Below, piece by piece: positions 33,744 to 43,947 of a stretch of 61,906 nucleotides of DNA. Each line of letters begins with the position of its first letter. The stretch's first letter is position 1. This DNA comes from Minwuia thermotolerans (GTDB taxonomy: Bacteria > Pseudomonadota > Alphaproteobacteria > Minwuiales > Minwuiaceae), in contig NZ_PIGG01000061.1 in assembly GCF_002924445.1 (NCBI RefSeq), positions 1 to 61,906 of the forward strand. The letters run 5' to 3'. The notes under the pieces were generated by a model. That model was not told where the DNA came from, made no database searches, and saw only the letters and a program-made list of their open reading frames with translations. The position numbers and the translations under genes are program-made.

Positions 33744-34863
33744 ATGCGCGCCGAAACCGAAAATCTCATCCAGGAAATCAAGCAGTCGCTGGAACTGCTG
33801 AGGAGGCGTCTTTGACTGGGAAGACGCCCTTCGCCGACTGGATGAACTGAACGCCCTTTCCGAGGATCCCGACCTCTGGAACGACCCCGACCGCGCCCAG
33901 AAGCTGATGCGCGAACGCACGGCGCTGGAACAGGGCATCACGTCCCAGCGCGGCATGGAGCAGGAACTGGAGGATACCTCCGAACTGATCCTGCTGGGTG
34001 AGGAAGAAGATGACGCCGCCACGGTGGAAGAAGGCGAAGCTGCGCTCCAGCGGCTGAAGGAGAAGGTCGACAAGCGCGAGCTGGAGGCTCTTCTCTCGGG
34101 CGAGGCCGACGCCAATGACAGCTATCTGGAAGTCCATGCCGGCGCCGGCGGCACGGAAAGCCAGGACTGGGCCGAGATGCTTCTGCGCATGTATGTCCGC
34201 TGGGCCGAGGCGCATGGCTACAAGGTCGAGTGGATCGAGGAGAGCGGCGGCGAGGAGGCCGGCATCAAGTCGGCCACGGTCCGGGTTTCCGGCCACAACG
34301 CCTATGGCTGGCTGAAATCGGAGAGCGGCGTGCACCGCCTGGTGCGTATCTCCCCCTTCGACAGCCAGAGCCGCCGCCATACCAGCTTCGCCTCCGTCGG
34401 CGCCTTTCCGGTGATCGACGACGAGATCGAGATCGAGATCGAGGACAAGGACCTGCGGGTCGACACCTACCGCGCCTCCGGCGCCGGCGGTCAGCACGTC
34501 AACCGCACGGACTCGGCGGTGCGCATCACCCACGAGCCGACCGGCATCGTGGTGCAGTGCCAGAGCGACCGCAGCCAGCACAAGAACCGCGAAGCGGCGA
34601 TGAAGATGCTCAAGGCCAGGCTGTACGAGCGGGAACTGCAGATGCGCGAGGCCGAAGAGCAGGCGATGCGCGACGCCCAGTCGGATATCGGCTGGGGCCA
34701 CCAGATCCGGTCCTACGTCCTGCACCCCTACCAGATGGTCAAGGACCTCCGGACCGGCGAGGAGACGGGCGACACCCAGGGCGTGCTCAACGGCAAGCTC
34801 GACCGCTTCATGGAGGCCGCCCTGGCTCACCGCGTGGGCGGCAGCGAAGAAGCCGGCGCCTGA
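33744..34863 (+). CDS. prfB: Peptide chain release factor 2, made by programmed +1 frameshift
   Basis: The gene starts at ATG 33744. After 23 codons the zero frame hits TGA at 33813-33815. The protein then continues in the +1 frame from GAC at 33814 to 34863, giving 372 residues (join 33744-33812, 33814-34863). RF2 recognises UGA and UAA. The codon-recognition SPF motif ([18 protein letters not shown]) and the peptidyl-hydrolysis GGQ ([15 protein letters not shown]) are both intact. The in-frame UGA is a self-regulating device: low RF2 increases frameshifting and so its own synthesis. This is not a pseudogene. Annotation of only the downstream frame would lose the first 23 residues. Confidence 0.96.
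33801..33816 (+). promoter_or_regulatory. prfB recoding site (internal Shine-Dalgarno plus CTT TGA C)
   Basis: AGGAGG (33801-33806), a CGT spacer codon, the slip codon CTT (33810-33812) and TGA C reproduce the arrangement of the E. coli prfB site, including spacing. The internal Shine-Dalgarno pushes the ribosome forward one base at the weak, RF2-dependent TGAC stop context. Confidence 0.95.
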
Positions 34864-34885
34864 GCGGAGACGGCCGCCGAGTCCT

Positions 34886-36439
34886 TCAGGAACCTTCCTC
34901 GCCGCGCCAGTCGCCCGGCGTGAAACCCAGCGCGGCGACGTCGTCGGCTGGCTGGGTCGCGCCGACAAAGGCCAGGCCGTCCGGCGCAACCATCGCCACC
35001 CTACCGTCGTCCAGCCGGTAGACGTCGTAGCAGTATCGGTTGGCGTTCAGCCGGGGCGAGCCGATGATGCAGAAGCCGTCATCCTCGACGCGCCATTCGG
35101 AGCGGATCGTGTTGCCGGTCAGGTAGCTGCCCGGGAACCATTGCAGCAGGCCACCGCCGGGTTCCGCCAGCAGACCCCACCAGCCGCGCGGGCCCGCGGC
35201 GGGAAAGGCGGCGCGGCCGTCGAAGAACCGCCGCAGTTCGGCGTCCTCCATGCGCTCGCCACCGCGGGCGATGACGTGCTCGCGGGTGGCGACCATGCCA
35301 TCGTTCTCGAGCGACAGCGGATCGGTGCAGCTCTCGAAGGCGACCGGGATGCCCTCCAGAAAGTCCCGCACGCAGCGCGCATAGAGACCGTCGAAAGCGC
35401 GGTGCCAGGTGGCGCCGTGGCCGGCCAGGTCGGGCGGCCGGTCGAGCACGAAGATGCTCTCTCCGACCCGGTCGCCATGCAGTTCGCCGATCGCCTCGGC
35501 ACGGCCGCCGGGATCGTACTGATCGCCCCGGAAGAAGCCGAAGAACAGGCGGTAGCGGCCGAGCGGCGCGATCAGTTCCCTGAAGTCGGCGTCGCTGTCC
35601 GCGTAGCGCGGATTGGTTCGGCCGTCCCAGGTTTCAGCGCGGCCGTGGGCGGCCGGCACCATGATGAAGGCGCCGTCGATGGCGAGATCGCTGGCCTGGG
35701 CCGCGCCCAGGATCTGCCAGGCGCCTCGGGACTGACCGTTGAGATAGACCCGGGCGTAGCCGCGGCGGCGCATCTCGCGGACCGTCTCGGCGATCCGGGC
35801 GTTGATCTCGGCCTCGTTGTCGATGCCGTAGTCGTAGTGCGCGATGTTGAGACGATAGGTGTCCCAGCCCTCCTTGTTCGTCTGGCGCAGGAAAAAGGGT
35901 GCGCGCTCATGGTCGAGGGAGGGGGGATAACGGTCGCCGCCGAACCCGGGGATGTGGACGATCACGCCTCTGGCGCGTTCCGGTCCGATGTTGTCGTGCT
36001 TCCATGGCACGATCAGGCGGGAACGGACTCCGGTCTCGAAGACCTCCGGCCCCGGCCAGATCTTGCGGTCGCGGATCGAGTGCACCAGGCAGTCGCCCTT
36101 GTGGCCGAAGCGGCGGCAGACCTCCTGCACCTGGGCGACGTATTCGCGGTCCGTGCCGTCGCAGCCGGGTCCGCTGCAGCGCCAGTAGGTGGCGTAGCCC
36201 CCATCGGGGGCGACCACGAAGGCCAGCGGCCAGGGTTCCTCCCGGTATCGCGCCAGCTTGCGCTTGACGCCGAGCGACAGCGTCGGCGGGTAGCCATCGG
36301 CAAGCGCCGGTCTGGCGCGCGAGACCAGGGTCTGGCTGACGTCCTGCTGGGCCGCGGACTGTTCGGCGGCGCAGGCATGAGCGACAGTGAGAAGCGCCAG
36401 CGCGGCAAGCGCCCGCAGCGTCAGACGAATGCTATGCAA
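34886..36439 (-). CDS. Exported alpha/beta-hydrolase-like protein of unknown substrate
   Basis: This 517-residue protein has a signal peptide (hydrophobic 7-22, cut near the ACAAE at 22-26). A central region with IVHIPGFGGDR (about 160-170) and the nucleophile elbow LNGQSRGAW (S237, GxSxG) indicates an alpha/beta-hydrolase fold. Several cysteines (87 and 93; 108 and 117) may form disulphides in the periplasm. The C-terminal 120 residues do not resemble a known domain and contain short beta-rich segments. It faces prfB convergently and is followed upstream by the biotinyl protein gene. An esterase role is plausible but unproven. Confidence 0.65.
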   Translation of the reverse strand: MHSIRLTLRALAALALLTVAHACAAEQSAAQQDVSQTLVSRARPALADGYPPTLSLGVKRKLARYREEPWPLAFVVAPDGGYATYWRCSGPGCDGTDREYVAQVQEVCRRFGHKGDCLVHSIRDRKIWPGPEVFETGVRSRLIVPWKHDNIGPERARGVIVHIPGFGGDRYPPSLDHERAPFFLRQTNKEGWDTYRLNIAHYDYGIDNEAEINARIAETVREMRRRGYARVYLNGQSRGAWQILGAAQASDLAIDGAFIMVPAAHGRAETWDGRTNPRYADSDADFRELIAPLGRYRLFFGFFRGDQYDPGGRAEAIGELHGDRVGESIFVLDRPPDLAGHGATWHRAFDGLYARCVRDFLEGIPVAFESCTDPLSLENDGMVATREHVIARGGERMEDAELRRFFDGRAAFPAAGPRGWWGLLAEPGGGLLQWFPGSYLTGNTIRSEWRVEDDGFCIIGSPRLNANRYCYDVYRLDDGRVAMVAPDGLAFVGATQPADDVAALGFTPGDWRGEEGS

Positions 36440-36450
36440 GTGGCTCCTCG

Positions 36451-36672
36451 TCAGGTTTCCATCCTGGCGATGGTCTGTCCTTCGGCGACGGCTTCGTCCT
36501 TGGCGACCAGGATCTCGGTGACCTTGCCGGCCGCCGGCGCACCCACCGGGATCTCCATCTTCATGGATTCCAGGATCACCACAGGATCGTCCTCGTCGAC
36601 CGACTGGCCCACTTCGGCCTCGATCTGCCAGACCTTGCCCGCGATTTCCGATTTGATCTCGATCTCAGCCAT
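36451..36672 (-). CDS. Biotinyl/lipoyl-domain carrier protein (stand-alone BCCP-like)
   Basis: This 73-residue protein is a single biotinyl domain. The attachment lysine is K38 in VILESMKMEIPVGAPAAGKV, the canonical ESMKME context for biotin rather than lipoate. It has no N-terminal extension, unlike AccB, and no carboxylase gene is nearby. It may serve a biotin-dependent acyl-CoA carboxylase encoded elsewhere. Start ATG 36672 has GGGAGGGAG upstream. Homologues of this short type occur in many alphaproteobacteria. Confidence 0.85.
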   Translation of the reverse strand: MAEIEIKSEIAGKVWQIEAEVGQSVDEDDPVVILESMKMEIPVGAPAAGKVTEILVAKDEAVAEGQTIARMET

Positions 36673-36763
36673 CCGGCTCCCTCCCCTGGCGAATTCCAGC
36701 GGCGCAAACTAGTGCCTCGGAAAGCGTTCCGCCAGCCCGTTCGAACTACCGCGAATTGGTTAA

Positions 36764-37276
36764 TCAATCCTTGGCTGGCGGCGGAAAGCGAAAGCGGAAA
36801 TCGCAATGGCCGGCGCCGGAAAGGATCGTCTGGCTGCGCGTCAGGCTCGCTTCGGCGTTGAATCCCTCGGCGAAAGCGAAGTCGCGGTTGCAAGACAGGA
36901 TCGCGCCGAGTTCGGGGATGCCCAGGGCGCGGTAGAGTTCGGCGTAGCGGCAGCGCGTGACGTTGAAGTCGAGCTTCTCCGGCGTCTGTTCGAGGACTTC
37001 GATCTCCAGCGCGCCGTCCTGACGCCAGTACTTCATCGATTCCAGGAAGGTCGCCGGATCGTCGCCGCCCATGGCCTCGGCCAGCTCGCCGCCCTGCGCC
37101 TTCGCCAGTCGCACCACCGTGTCGCGAACCACCTCCAGCACCCGTTCGCGGCCGAATTCCTCGGCCAGCGCCTCGATCAGCGGCGCGACGATGCGGGCCT
37201 CGGTCTCGCGCCGCGTCAGCACGCCGATGCGCTGGGTCAGGGTGTCGGCGGGGGCTTCGGACTCTTCCTCGCTCAC
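36764..37276 (-). CDS. L-2-amino-thiazoline-4-carboxylic acid hydrolase family protein
   Basis: This 170-residue protein starts at GTG 37276, with GGAGAGA upstream. The frame runs on to 37378 but into the XRE regulator gene. It matches the ATC-hydrolase family pattern: N-terminal helical region, then [33 protein letters not shown] and [18 protein letters not shown] near the end. The conserved Cys, Asp and Arg residues are present. The family founder opens 2-amino-thiazoline-4-carboxylate to cysteine, but many members have unknown substrates. It is convergent with nothing and lies 55 bases after the XRE stop. Confidence 0.75.
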   Translation of the reverse strand: MSEEESEAPADTLTQRIGVLTRRETEARIVAPLIEALAEEFGRERVLEVVRDTVVRLAKAQGGELAEAMGGDDPATFLESMKYWRQDGALEIEVLEQTPEKLDFNVTRCRYAELYRALGIPELGAILSCNRDFAFAEGFNAEASLTRSQTILSGAGHCDFRFRFPPPAKD

Positions 37277-37331
37277 GGTCTCTCTCCGATCCTGGGCATG
37301 GGCTGGTCCCATGATAGGCGGCGGAGAGCGC

Positions 37332-38180
37332 TCAGGCCACCCGCGGCGCCAGCGCCGCGACCCAGGCGGCGGCTTCATGCGGATTGACGGTGGCGCGGCG
37401 GATCAGGCGGTCGAAATGCTGGGTCAGGGCCTGAATCTGGTCGGTGCCGTAGAGCACCAGGTACATGTCGCCCACATAGACCGCCGCCCGCTGCGGGCCG
37501 AATACCGTGTAGGGGGCGGAGAAGGCCTGCTGCTCGTCATAGAGGAACAGGCGGAAGGTCGGATAGAGTTCGGCCAGCAGATCCGCCATCTGCCGCACCT
37601 GCTCCAGACGCTGTGCTGGCGGCAGCTGCCGCCAGCGCCCCTCCCCCAGGGCGAAGGATTCCAGCCGCTGCAGCGGCATGCACGCTTCCATGTCCGTCTC
37701 GGGAAGGCGGCTGTAGGCGAGCCGGCGCCCCGCCTCCCGGATCAGGGTCGAGGGCCGCGGTCCGCCGTCACGGCCATGTTCGAACCGGATCACGTCGTCA
37801 GTACGCAACAGGTCCGGCAGGGAAGCGGGCACATAACGGATCTTGTAGCCGGCGGCCTCCCGGTGCCATTCGGCCAGACGCGTGTCGTCGGCGCTGGCGG
37901 CCCGTTCCTCGATCTCCAGCGTCGGCGCCACCTCCGCGGCCGTCCGGTCGTCCTGGCTCAGGCCCAGCAGCCAGTCGAGACTGACATGATGCTGCTGGGC
38001 GATGCTGGTTAGCGTCTCCGCCCGCGGCAGGCGCGTCGAACGGCCCGACAGCAGCTGGCTGAGCGCCGAGCGGTCGAGCCCGACCGACTGGGCGAACCTG
38101 GCGTTGGAGCCCTGGAAACGGCTCAGCACCTGCTCCAGCCGTTCGCGGAAGATCGCACCCAGTTCCCGCTTGTCGCGCAC
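37332..38180 (-). CDS. XRE-family helix-turn-helix regulator with C-terminal effector domain
   Basis: This 282-residue protein has an N-terminal HTH (about 12-75) with a recognition helix in [20 protein letters not shown]. The C-terminal about 190 residues have no recognisable enzyme motif and probably sense a ligand or mediate assembly. It is divergent from the desaturase gene, with GTGA/TCAC half-sites in the gap, so it likely controls the desaturase and itself. A response to membrane lipid state is a guess based only on that neighbour. Confidence 0.8.
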   Translation of the reverse strand: MRDKRELGAIFRERLEQVLSRFQGSNARFAQSVGLDRSALSQLLSGRSTRLPRAETLTSIAQQHHVSLDWLLGLSQDDRTAAEVAPTLEIEERAASADDTRLAEWHREAAGYKIRYVPASLPDLLRTDDVIRFEHGRDGGPRPSTLIREAGRRLAYSRLPETDMEACMPLQRLESFALGEGRWRQLPPAQRLEQVRQMADLLAELYPTFRLFLYDEQQAFSAPYTVFGPQRAAVYVGDMYLVLYGTDQIQALTQHFDRLIRRATVNPHEAAAWVAALAPRVA

Positions 38181-38196
38181 TCGACGCCTCCATTCG

Positions 38197-38247
38197 GTGA
38201 TAATTCACAACAAAAGGAGATTTGCAGCGCAGAATCAACATTTGTGA
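38197..38247. promoter_or_regulatory. Putative operator: GTGA-TAAT-TCAC palindrome and TTGTGA half-site
   Basis: An exact 12-bp palindrome GTGATAATTCAC (38197-38208) lies near the XRE start. TCACAA (38205-38210) and TTGTGA (38242-38247) form a wider inverted pair, 31 bases apart. Their location in the divergent gap makes them candidate sites for the XRE protein, possibly with looping or cooperative binding. Confidence 0.4.
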
Positions 38248-38295
38248 TGCATAGGCGCGCTATTCACGACGCACGCGCTGGTGTTCCATCGCGCC

Positions 38296-39201
38296 ATGAC
38301 GACATCGAGATGGACGACGCTCCGACCGGAATGGCCCACGGTCGGACTGATCATTCTGTGCACGTCGGCCTGGGCGGCCGGCGTCTGGGCCATCGGACAT
38401 TGGGAGACGTGGTGGCTGCTGCCCTTGCTGGCGTTGCCGGTCGCGCTGCATTCGTCGCTGCAGCACGAGGCGATTCACGGCCACCCGACACGGAGCCGCG
38501 GTATCAACGAGGCGCTGGTCTTTCCCGCCGTCGGGCTGTTCCTGCCCTATCGGCGGTTTCGCGCCCTGCATCTGCGCCACCATCGCGCGCCGGACCTGAC
38601 CGAACCGCTGGGCGATCCCGAAAGCCCCTATGTGACGCCGGACCGATGGGCCGCCCTGCCCCGCTGGCGGCGCGTGCTGCTGACCGTCAACAACACCCTC
38701 GCAGGCCGGCTCGTGCTGGGGCCGCCGCTGTCGCTCGTGCGGCTCGTCGCCGACGACCTGGCGGCCTGGCGTACCGGCCGCGGGGACATCGCCCGCGACT
38801 GGATGCTGCACCTGCCGGCGCTTGCGCCGGTGCTGATCTGGCTCTGGTTCAGCGGCGTGCCGCTCTGGCTCTACGCCCTGCTGGCGGCCTGGCCGGGCAT
38901 GGCGGTGCTGTCGGTGCGCACCTTCGCCGAGCACCGCCGGGTGGCAGACCGGGCGGGGCGCACTGCTGTGGTTGAACGCGGCGGTTGGCTCGGGCTGATC
39001 TTTCTCAACAACCACCTGCACGCGGCGCATCACCGCTTTCCCTTTGCGCCCTGGTACCGCTTGCCGGCGCTCTGCCGGCGGATGCAGGATCAGGGCATGA
39101 TTACGGGCGACCGTTTCCGCAGTTATGGCGAGATATTCCGGCGCTACGCTTTCCGCGTGCGCGAGCCCGTGGCGGACCCGCTGGCGCGGCTAGGCCGGTG
39201 A
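38296..39201 (+). CDS. Membrane fatty-acid desaturase/hydroxylase family protein
   Basis: This 301-residue protein has four to five membrane helices and three His boxes: HEAIHGHP (near residue 57), HLRHHRAPD (near 92) and NNHLHAAHHRFP (near 238). The three-box layout binds a di-iron centre that desaturates or hydroxylates a lipid-linked acyl chain at the cytoplasmic face of the membrane. A GTG at 38281 is an alternative start. I prefer ATG 38296 because the peptide is more conserved from there. Its stop overlaps the next gene by 4 bases (GTGA). Confidence 0.83.
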   Translation: MTTSRWTTLRPEWPTVGLIILCTSAWAAGVWAIGHWETWWLLPLLALPVALHSSLQHEAIHGHPTRSRGINEALVFPAVGLFLPYRRFRALHLRHHRAPDLTEPLGDPESPYVTPDRWAALPRWRRVLLTVNNTLAGRLVLGPPLSLVRLVADDLAAWRTGRGDIARDWMLHLPALAPVLIWLWFSGVPLWLYALLAAWPGMAVLSVRTFAEHRRVADRAGRTAVVERGGWLGLIFLNNHLHAAHHRFPFAPWYRLPALCRRMQDQGMITGDRFRSYGEIFRRYAFRVREPVADPLARLGR

Positions 39202-39974
39202 TCGCCGCGCTGCCCATGTACGACTGGCCGGTGCTGCAGCCGGCCAATGACCGCTTCTGGCGGACCCTCGTGGAACGCCTTCGGGACGCCGGCATCGACG
39301 CGCCCGGGGAACTGAACCGGCACGACAATCATGCGGCGCTCCGGGGGCGGGACGACCTGCTGCTCGCCCAGACCTGCGGCCTGCCCTTCAATACCCGGCT
39401 GAAGGACCGCGTGCGCTACGTCGCGACGCCGGTCCACGCGATGGAAGGCTGCCGCGAGGCACGCTATTCGAGCGCCATCGTCACCCGCCGGGGCTTCGAT
39501 CCGGACCGGCGAACGCCCGAAGCGCTCCGCGGCTTGCGGCTCGCCGTCAACGGCACGGATTCCTGGTCCGGCTACGAGGTCGTGAAGCGCTGGTTCGCCG
39601 CCGGCGGCACACCGATGCCGGCGCCGCATCTGGTCAGCGGCGGGCATCTCCGGTCGATGCAGGCGGTCGCCGAGGGACAGGCGGACGTCGCCGCGATCGA
39701 CGCCATCGCCCTCGGCCTGGCAAGGAACCATCTGCCCGAACTCGCCGGCCATCTGCAGGTCATCGGCTGGACCGAATCGCGGCCCGCGCCACCTTTCGTC
39801 ACCGCCGGGCCGGCTGATGACGAGACCGTCGCCGCACTCCGGACCGCGCTGCACGACGCCCTCGCGACCGAACCCGGAATCCGCGAAGCGCTCGGGCTTC
39901 GCAGCGTCGCCGTGCTGGCGGCCGACGCCTACGCGGCCATGATCCCCGCCGAGTCCCGGACGGCTATTTCATGA
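39198..39974 (+). CDS. PhnD-like solute-binding-fold protein without signal peptide
   Basis: This 258-residue protein starts at GTG 39198, overlapping the desaturase stop. That start fits homologues that begin IAALPMYDWPVLQPANDRFW-like. The fold is the phosphate/phosphonate-binding Peripla_BP type, with TCGLPFNTRL, ALRGLRLAVNGTDSWSGYEV and GQADVAAIDAIALGL. No signal peptide or lipobox is present, and no permease or ATPase is adjacent, so it is probably cytoplasmic and not a transporter component. Coupling to the desaturase suggests a joint function. What it binds is unknown. Confidence 0.78.
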   Translation: MIAALPMYDWPVLQPANDRFWRTLVERLRDAGIDAPGELNRHDNHAALRGRDDLLLAQTCGLPFNTRLKDRVRYVATPVHAMEGCREARYSSAIVTRRGFDPDRRTPEALRGLRLAVNGTDSWSGYEVVKRWFAAGGTPMPAPHLVSGGHLRSMQAVAEGQADVAAIDAIALGLARNHLPELAGHLQVIGWTESRPAPPFVTAGPADDETVAALRTALHDALATEPGIREALGLRSVAVLAADAYAAMIPAESRTAIS

Positions 39975-40278
39975 AGGGCGCAGCGACCATCACCTGATTG
40001 CGCTGGGCGACGAGGTTGCCGGCCTCGCGCGACTTCTTGAGGAAGACATGCCAGTCGGGGTCGGCCTGCATGGCGGCCCGCTTCTTCTCCCGGTCGGCCT
40101 GGCTCTCATAGGCCCAGACATGGGTGTAGGTGTTCAGTTCGCCGACCTCGGAGAAGCCGTACATCACCGGCTGACCCAGATGCTTCGTCTGCGGCGCGAG
40201 GCCGTGTTCCTCATAGAGCTTGAGCTGCGCCGGCACGGTGCCCGGTTTGCAGGTATAGACGCGAACGTCGTAGATCAT
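39964..40278 (-). CDS. NIPSNAP-family protein
   Basis: This 104-residue protein matches the NIPSNAP domain: IYDVRVYTCKPGTVPAQLKL at the N-terminus, VGELNTYTHVWAYESQADRE in the middle and WHVFLKKSREAGNLVAQRNQ near the end. It is a dimeric alpha/beta-barrel fold, function poorly known, often next to acyl-CoA genes as here. It is convergent with the PhnD-like gene (11-base overlap) and divergent from the acyl-CoA dehydrogenase. I chose the short start at 40278. A much longer frame is an artefact over the neighbouring gene. Confidence 0.82.
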   Translation of the reverse strand: MIYDVRVYTCKPGTVPAQLKLYEEHGLAPQTKHLGQPVMYGFSEVGELNTYTHVWAYESQADREKKRAAMQADPDWHVFLKKSREAGNLVAQRNQVMVAAPFMK

Positions 40279-40341
40279 GGTGGCCCCCCTGATTATGTTG
40301 GCCGCCGCATTTGACCGGATATGCGCGGGGGAGGAAAGCAC

Positions 40342-41517
40342 ATGATCGATTTCGAGCCGACGGCCGAGCAACAGGAACTCAAGGCGCGGGTGGAGTCCTT
40401 CGTCCGCGACAAGGTGATTCCCTTCGAAAGCGATCCGCGTCGCACCGCGCACGGACCGACCGACGACCTGCGCGACGAACTGGTCGCGCTGGCGAAGGCG
40501 GAAGGGCTGCTGAGCCCGCACGTCTCCGAAGGCTGGGGCGGCATGGGAGCCGGCCACATGACCAAGGCGGTGATGTTCGAGGCCTCGGGCTATTCCATGC
40601 TGGGCCCGATCACCATGAACATCGCCGCGCCCGACGAGGGCAACATGCACCTGCTCGACGAAGTGGCGACAGAGGCGCAGAAGGAACGCTATCTGAAGCC
40701 TCTGGCCGCCGGCGAGGCGCGCTCGGTCTTCCTGATGACGGAGCCCTCGCCCGGCGCCGGCTCCGACCCCGGCGCGATGCTGACCGAGGCCCGGCCCGAC
40801 GGCAACGGCTGGACGATCTCGGGCCGCAAGTGGCTGATCACCGGCGCCGAGGGCGCGAAGATCGGCATCGTCATGGCGCGCACCTTCGACGAGGCGGGCG
40901 AGGACATCGGCGCGTCCATGTTCATGACGCCGCTGCCGGCCGAAGGGCTCCGGGTCAGCCGGGTGCTCGACACCATGGATTCCAGCTTCACCGGCGGCCA
41001 TGCCGAGGTCGAACTGGATGGCCTGAAGGTGGACGGCGACGCGGTTCTGGGCGAGGTCGGCAAGGGCTTCCGCTACGCCCAGGTGCGTTTGGCGCCGGCG
41101 CGGCTGACCCACTGCATGCGCTGGCTGGGCGCGGCGCAGCGCGCCCACGACATCGCCTGCGGCTACGCCCGCGAGCGCGAGAGCTTCGGCACGAAGCTGA
41201 TCGACCATGAGGGCGTCGGCTTCATGCTGGCCGACAACGAGATGGACATCCACATGTCGCGGCTGGCCGTCTGGCACTGCGCCTGGGTGCTCGACCAGGG
41301 CGAGCGTGGCGGCCGGGAAAGCTCCATGGCCAAGGTGATCTGTTCGGAGGCGCTTTACCGCGTCGCCGACCGCTGCCTGCAGGTGCTGGGCGGCATGGGC
41401 ATGACCCGCGACACCGAGGTCGAACGCATCTTCCGCGAATTGCGCGGCTTCCGCATCTATGACGGGCCTTCGGAAGTGCACCGCTGGTCGCTGGCCAAGC
41501 AGATCAAGCGGCGCTGA
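40342..41517 (+). CDS. Acyl-CoA dehydrogenase (ACAD10/11-like)
   Basis: This 391-residue flavoenzyme starts at ATG 40342 behind GGGGGAGGAAAG. FAD and substrate regions are visible: SVFLMTEPSPGAGSDPGAML near 130-149, GWTISGRKWLITGAEG and RESFGTKLIDHEGVGFMLAD. Near the C-terminus the catalytic-loop sequence reads FRIYDGPSEVHRWSLAKQI, with Asp at the position where medium-chain enzymes have Glu, as in the ACAD10/11 group that acts on branched or hydroxylated acyl-CoAs. It is divergent from NIPSNAP and begins the region rich in acyl-CoA genes. Confidence 0.88.
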   Translation: MIDFEPTAEQQELKARVESFVRDKVIPFESDPRRTAHGPTDDLRDELVALAKAEGLLSPHVSEGWGGMGAGHMTKAVMFEASGYSMLGPITMNIAAPDEGNMHLLDEVATEAQKERYLKPLAAGEARSVFLMTEPSPGAGSDPGAMLTEARPDGNGWTISGRKWLITGAEGAKIGIVMARTFDEAGEDIGASMFMTPLPAEGLRVSRVLDTMDSSFTGGHAEVELDGLKVDGDAVLGEVGKGFRYAQVRLAPARLTHCMRWLGAAQRAHDIACGYARERESFGTKLIDHEGVGFMLADNEMDIHMSRLAVWHCAWVLDQGERGGRESSMAKVICSEALYRVADRCLQVLGGMGMTRDTEVERIFRELRGFRIYDGPSEVHRWSLAKQIKRR

Positions 41518-41560
41518 GACCGGGGGAGGCCGGATGACCGGCCTCCCTTCGCGTGGCTAT

Positions 41561-41944
41561 CTATGGCGCCATGCGCCGGGGCTCGGCGGGGCCGCGGGCA
41601 AAGGCGAGACAGCCGGCCAGAGTGCGGCCCGCGCCCACGTCGCGGAAGACCCAGTCAGCGCCCAGTTCCCGGCGCAGGCGGCCGACCGCACCCGGTTCGC
41701 GGGCCTCGGCCACCCAGCCTTCGGCGGCGCTCATCAGCCGGAGCGGTTCCGCGCCGCTGGCGGCCAGCCGCGCATAGGCCTCCCGGTCCGTCAGCGGCTC
41801 CTTGAAAAAGACCAGGATACGGCCTTCGTGGTCGTCGGGCGCGCGGGCGACGCCGTACATGAACAGCCCCGCCAGCACGGTCAGCCCCAGCGCCGCCGCC
41901 AGTGCGGGCCAGAGCATGCGCCGCTCCGCAGTCCGTCCGTTCAT
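41561..41944 (-). CDS. Small membrane-anchored protein of unknown function
   Basis: This 127-residue protein has one N-terminal helix (about residues 11-30) and a soluble, probably periplasmic, remainder with FFKEPLTDREAYARLAASGA. GGGGAGGAGG just upstream of ATG 41944 supports it. No family is recognised. It is convergent with the acyl-CoA dehydrogenase and is preceded, on the same strand, by a possible 21-codon frame. Confidence 0.6.
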   Translation of the reverse strand: MNGRTAERRMLWPALAAALGLTVLAGLFMYGVARAPDDHEGRILVFFKEPLTDREAYARLAASGAEPLRLMSAAEGWVAEAREPGAVGRLRRELGADWVFRDVGAGRTLAGCLAFARGPAEPRRMAP

Positions 41945-41969
41945 TCAGCCTCCTCCCCGGGCGCGGCGC

Positions 41970-42035
41970 TCAGTACGTGAACTCGATCCGGCCCCCATGG
42001 CCGTCGGCGGCCCCGAGGAATGCAGTCGCGCGCAT
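41970..42035 (-). CDS. Possible 21-residue leader peptide
   Basis: An ATG at 42035 with GAGGTGA 6 to 12 bases upstream opens a 21-codon frame that ends 25 bases before the next gene on the same strand. The peptide contains GAADGHGGRIEFTY. It could be a leader that couples translation, or chance. Evidence is only the ribosome binding site and spacing. Confidence 0.3.
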   Translation of the reverse strand: MRATAFLGAADGHGGRIEFTY

Positions 42036-42135
42036 CGGTCGTCACCTCATTTCGCTGTCGCCTGCGCCGAGGGTAGCCCGCATGGGCGGGACGCGTGATC
42101 AAAACTTCGCCCGGCCGCCGCCGCGGCGCGCCCCG

Positions 42136-42163
42136 CTTGCCCCCGGGAGGCGGAAAACATAAT
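42136..42163 (+). promoter_or_regulatory. Predicted promoter of the acyl-CoA ligase gene
   Basis: CTTGCC (42136-42141) and CATAAT (42158-42163) are 16 bases apart, close to the alphaproteobacterial pattern. Transcription would begin about 38 bases before the start codon. Confidence 0.4.
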
Positions 42164-42207
42164 GTCCGCGCCCATCAAGACACCGCCAAGACCTGGGGAG
42201 ACCTCCG

Positions 42208-43851
<1,644 letters not shown>

Positions 43852-43947
43852 CGGAAACCGCGCCGCGTGGGATGGATCGGCCGGCACGCGGCGCGGCTCT
43901 GTCTGGCGGAACCTGGACCAGCCCCGGACAGTAGAAGCACGTGGCGT

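Noticed and set aside
33744-34863. prfB as a frameshifted pseudogene
   Set aside because: The early TGA lies in the canonical programmed recoding site with internal Shine-Dalgarno, and the rest of RF2 is intact.
39964-41481. A 505-codon minus-strand frame ending in the NIPSNAP protein
   Set aside because: Only its last 104 codons resemble a protein family. The rest is antisense to the acyl-CoA dehydrogenase.
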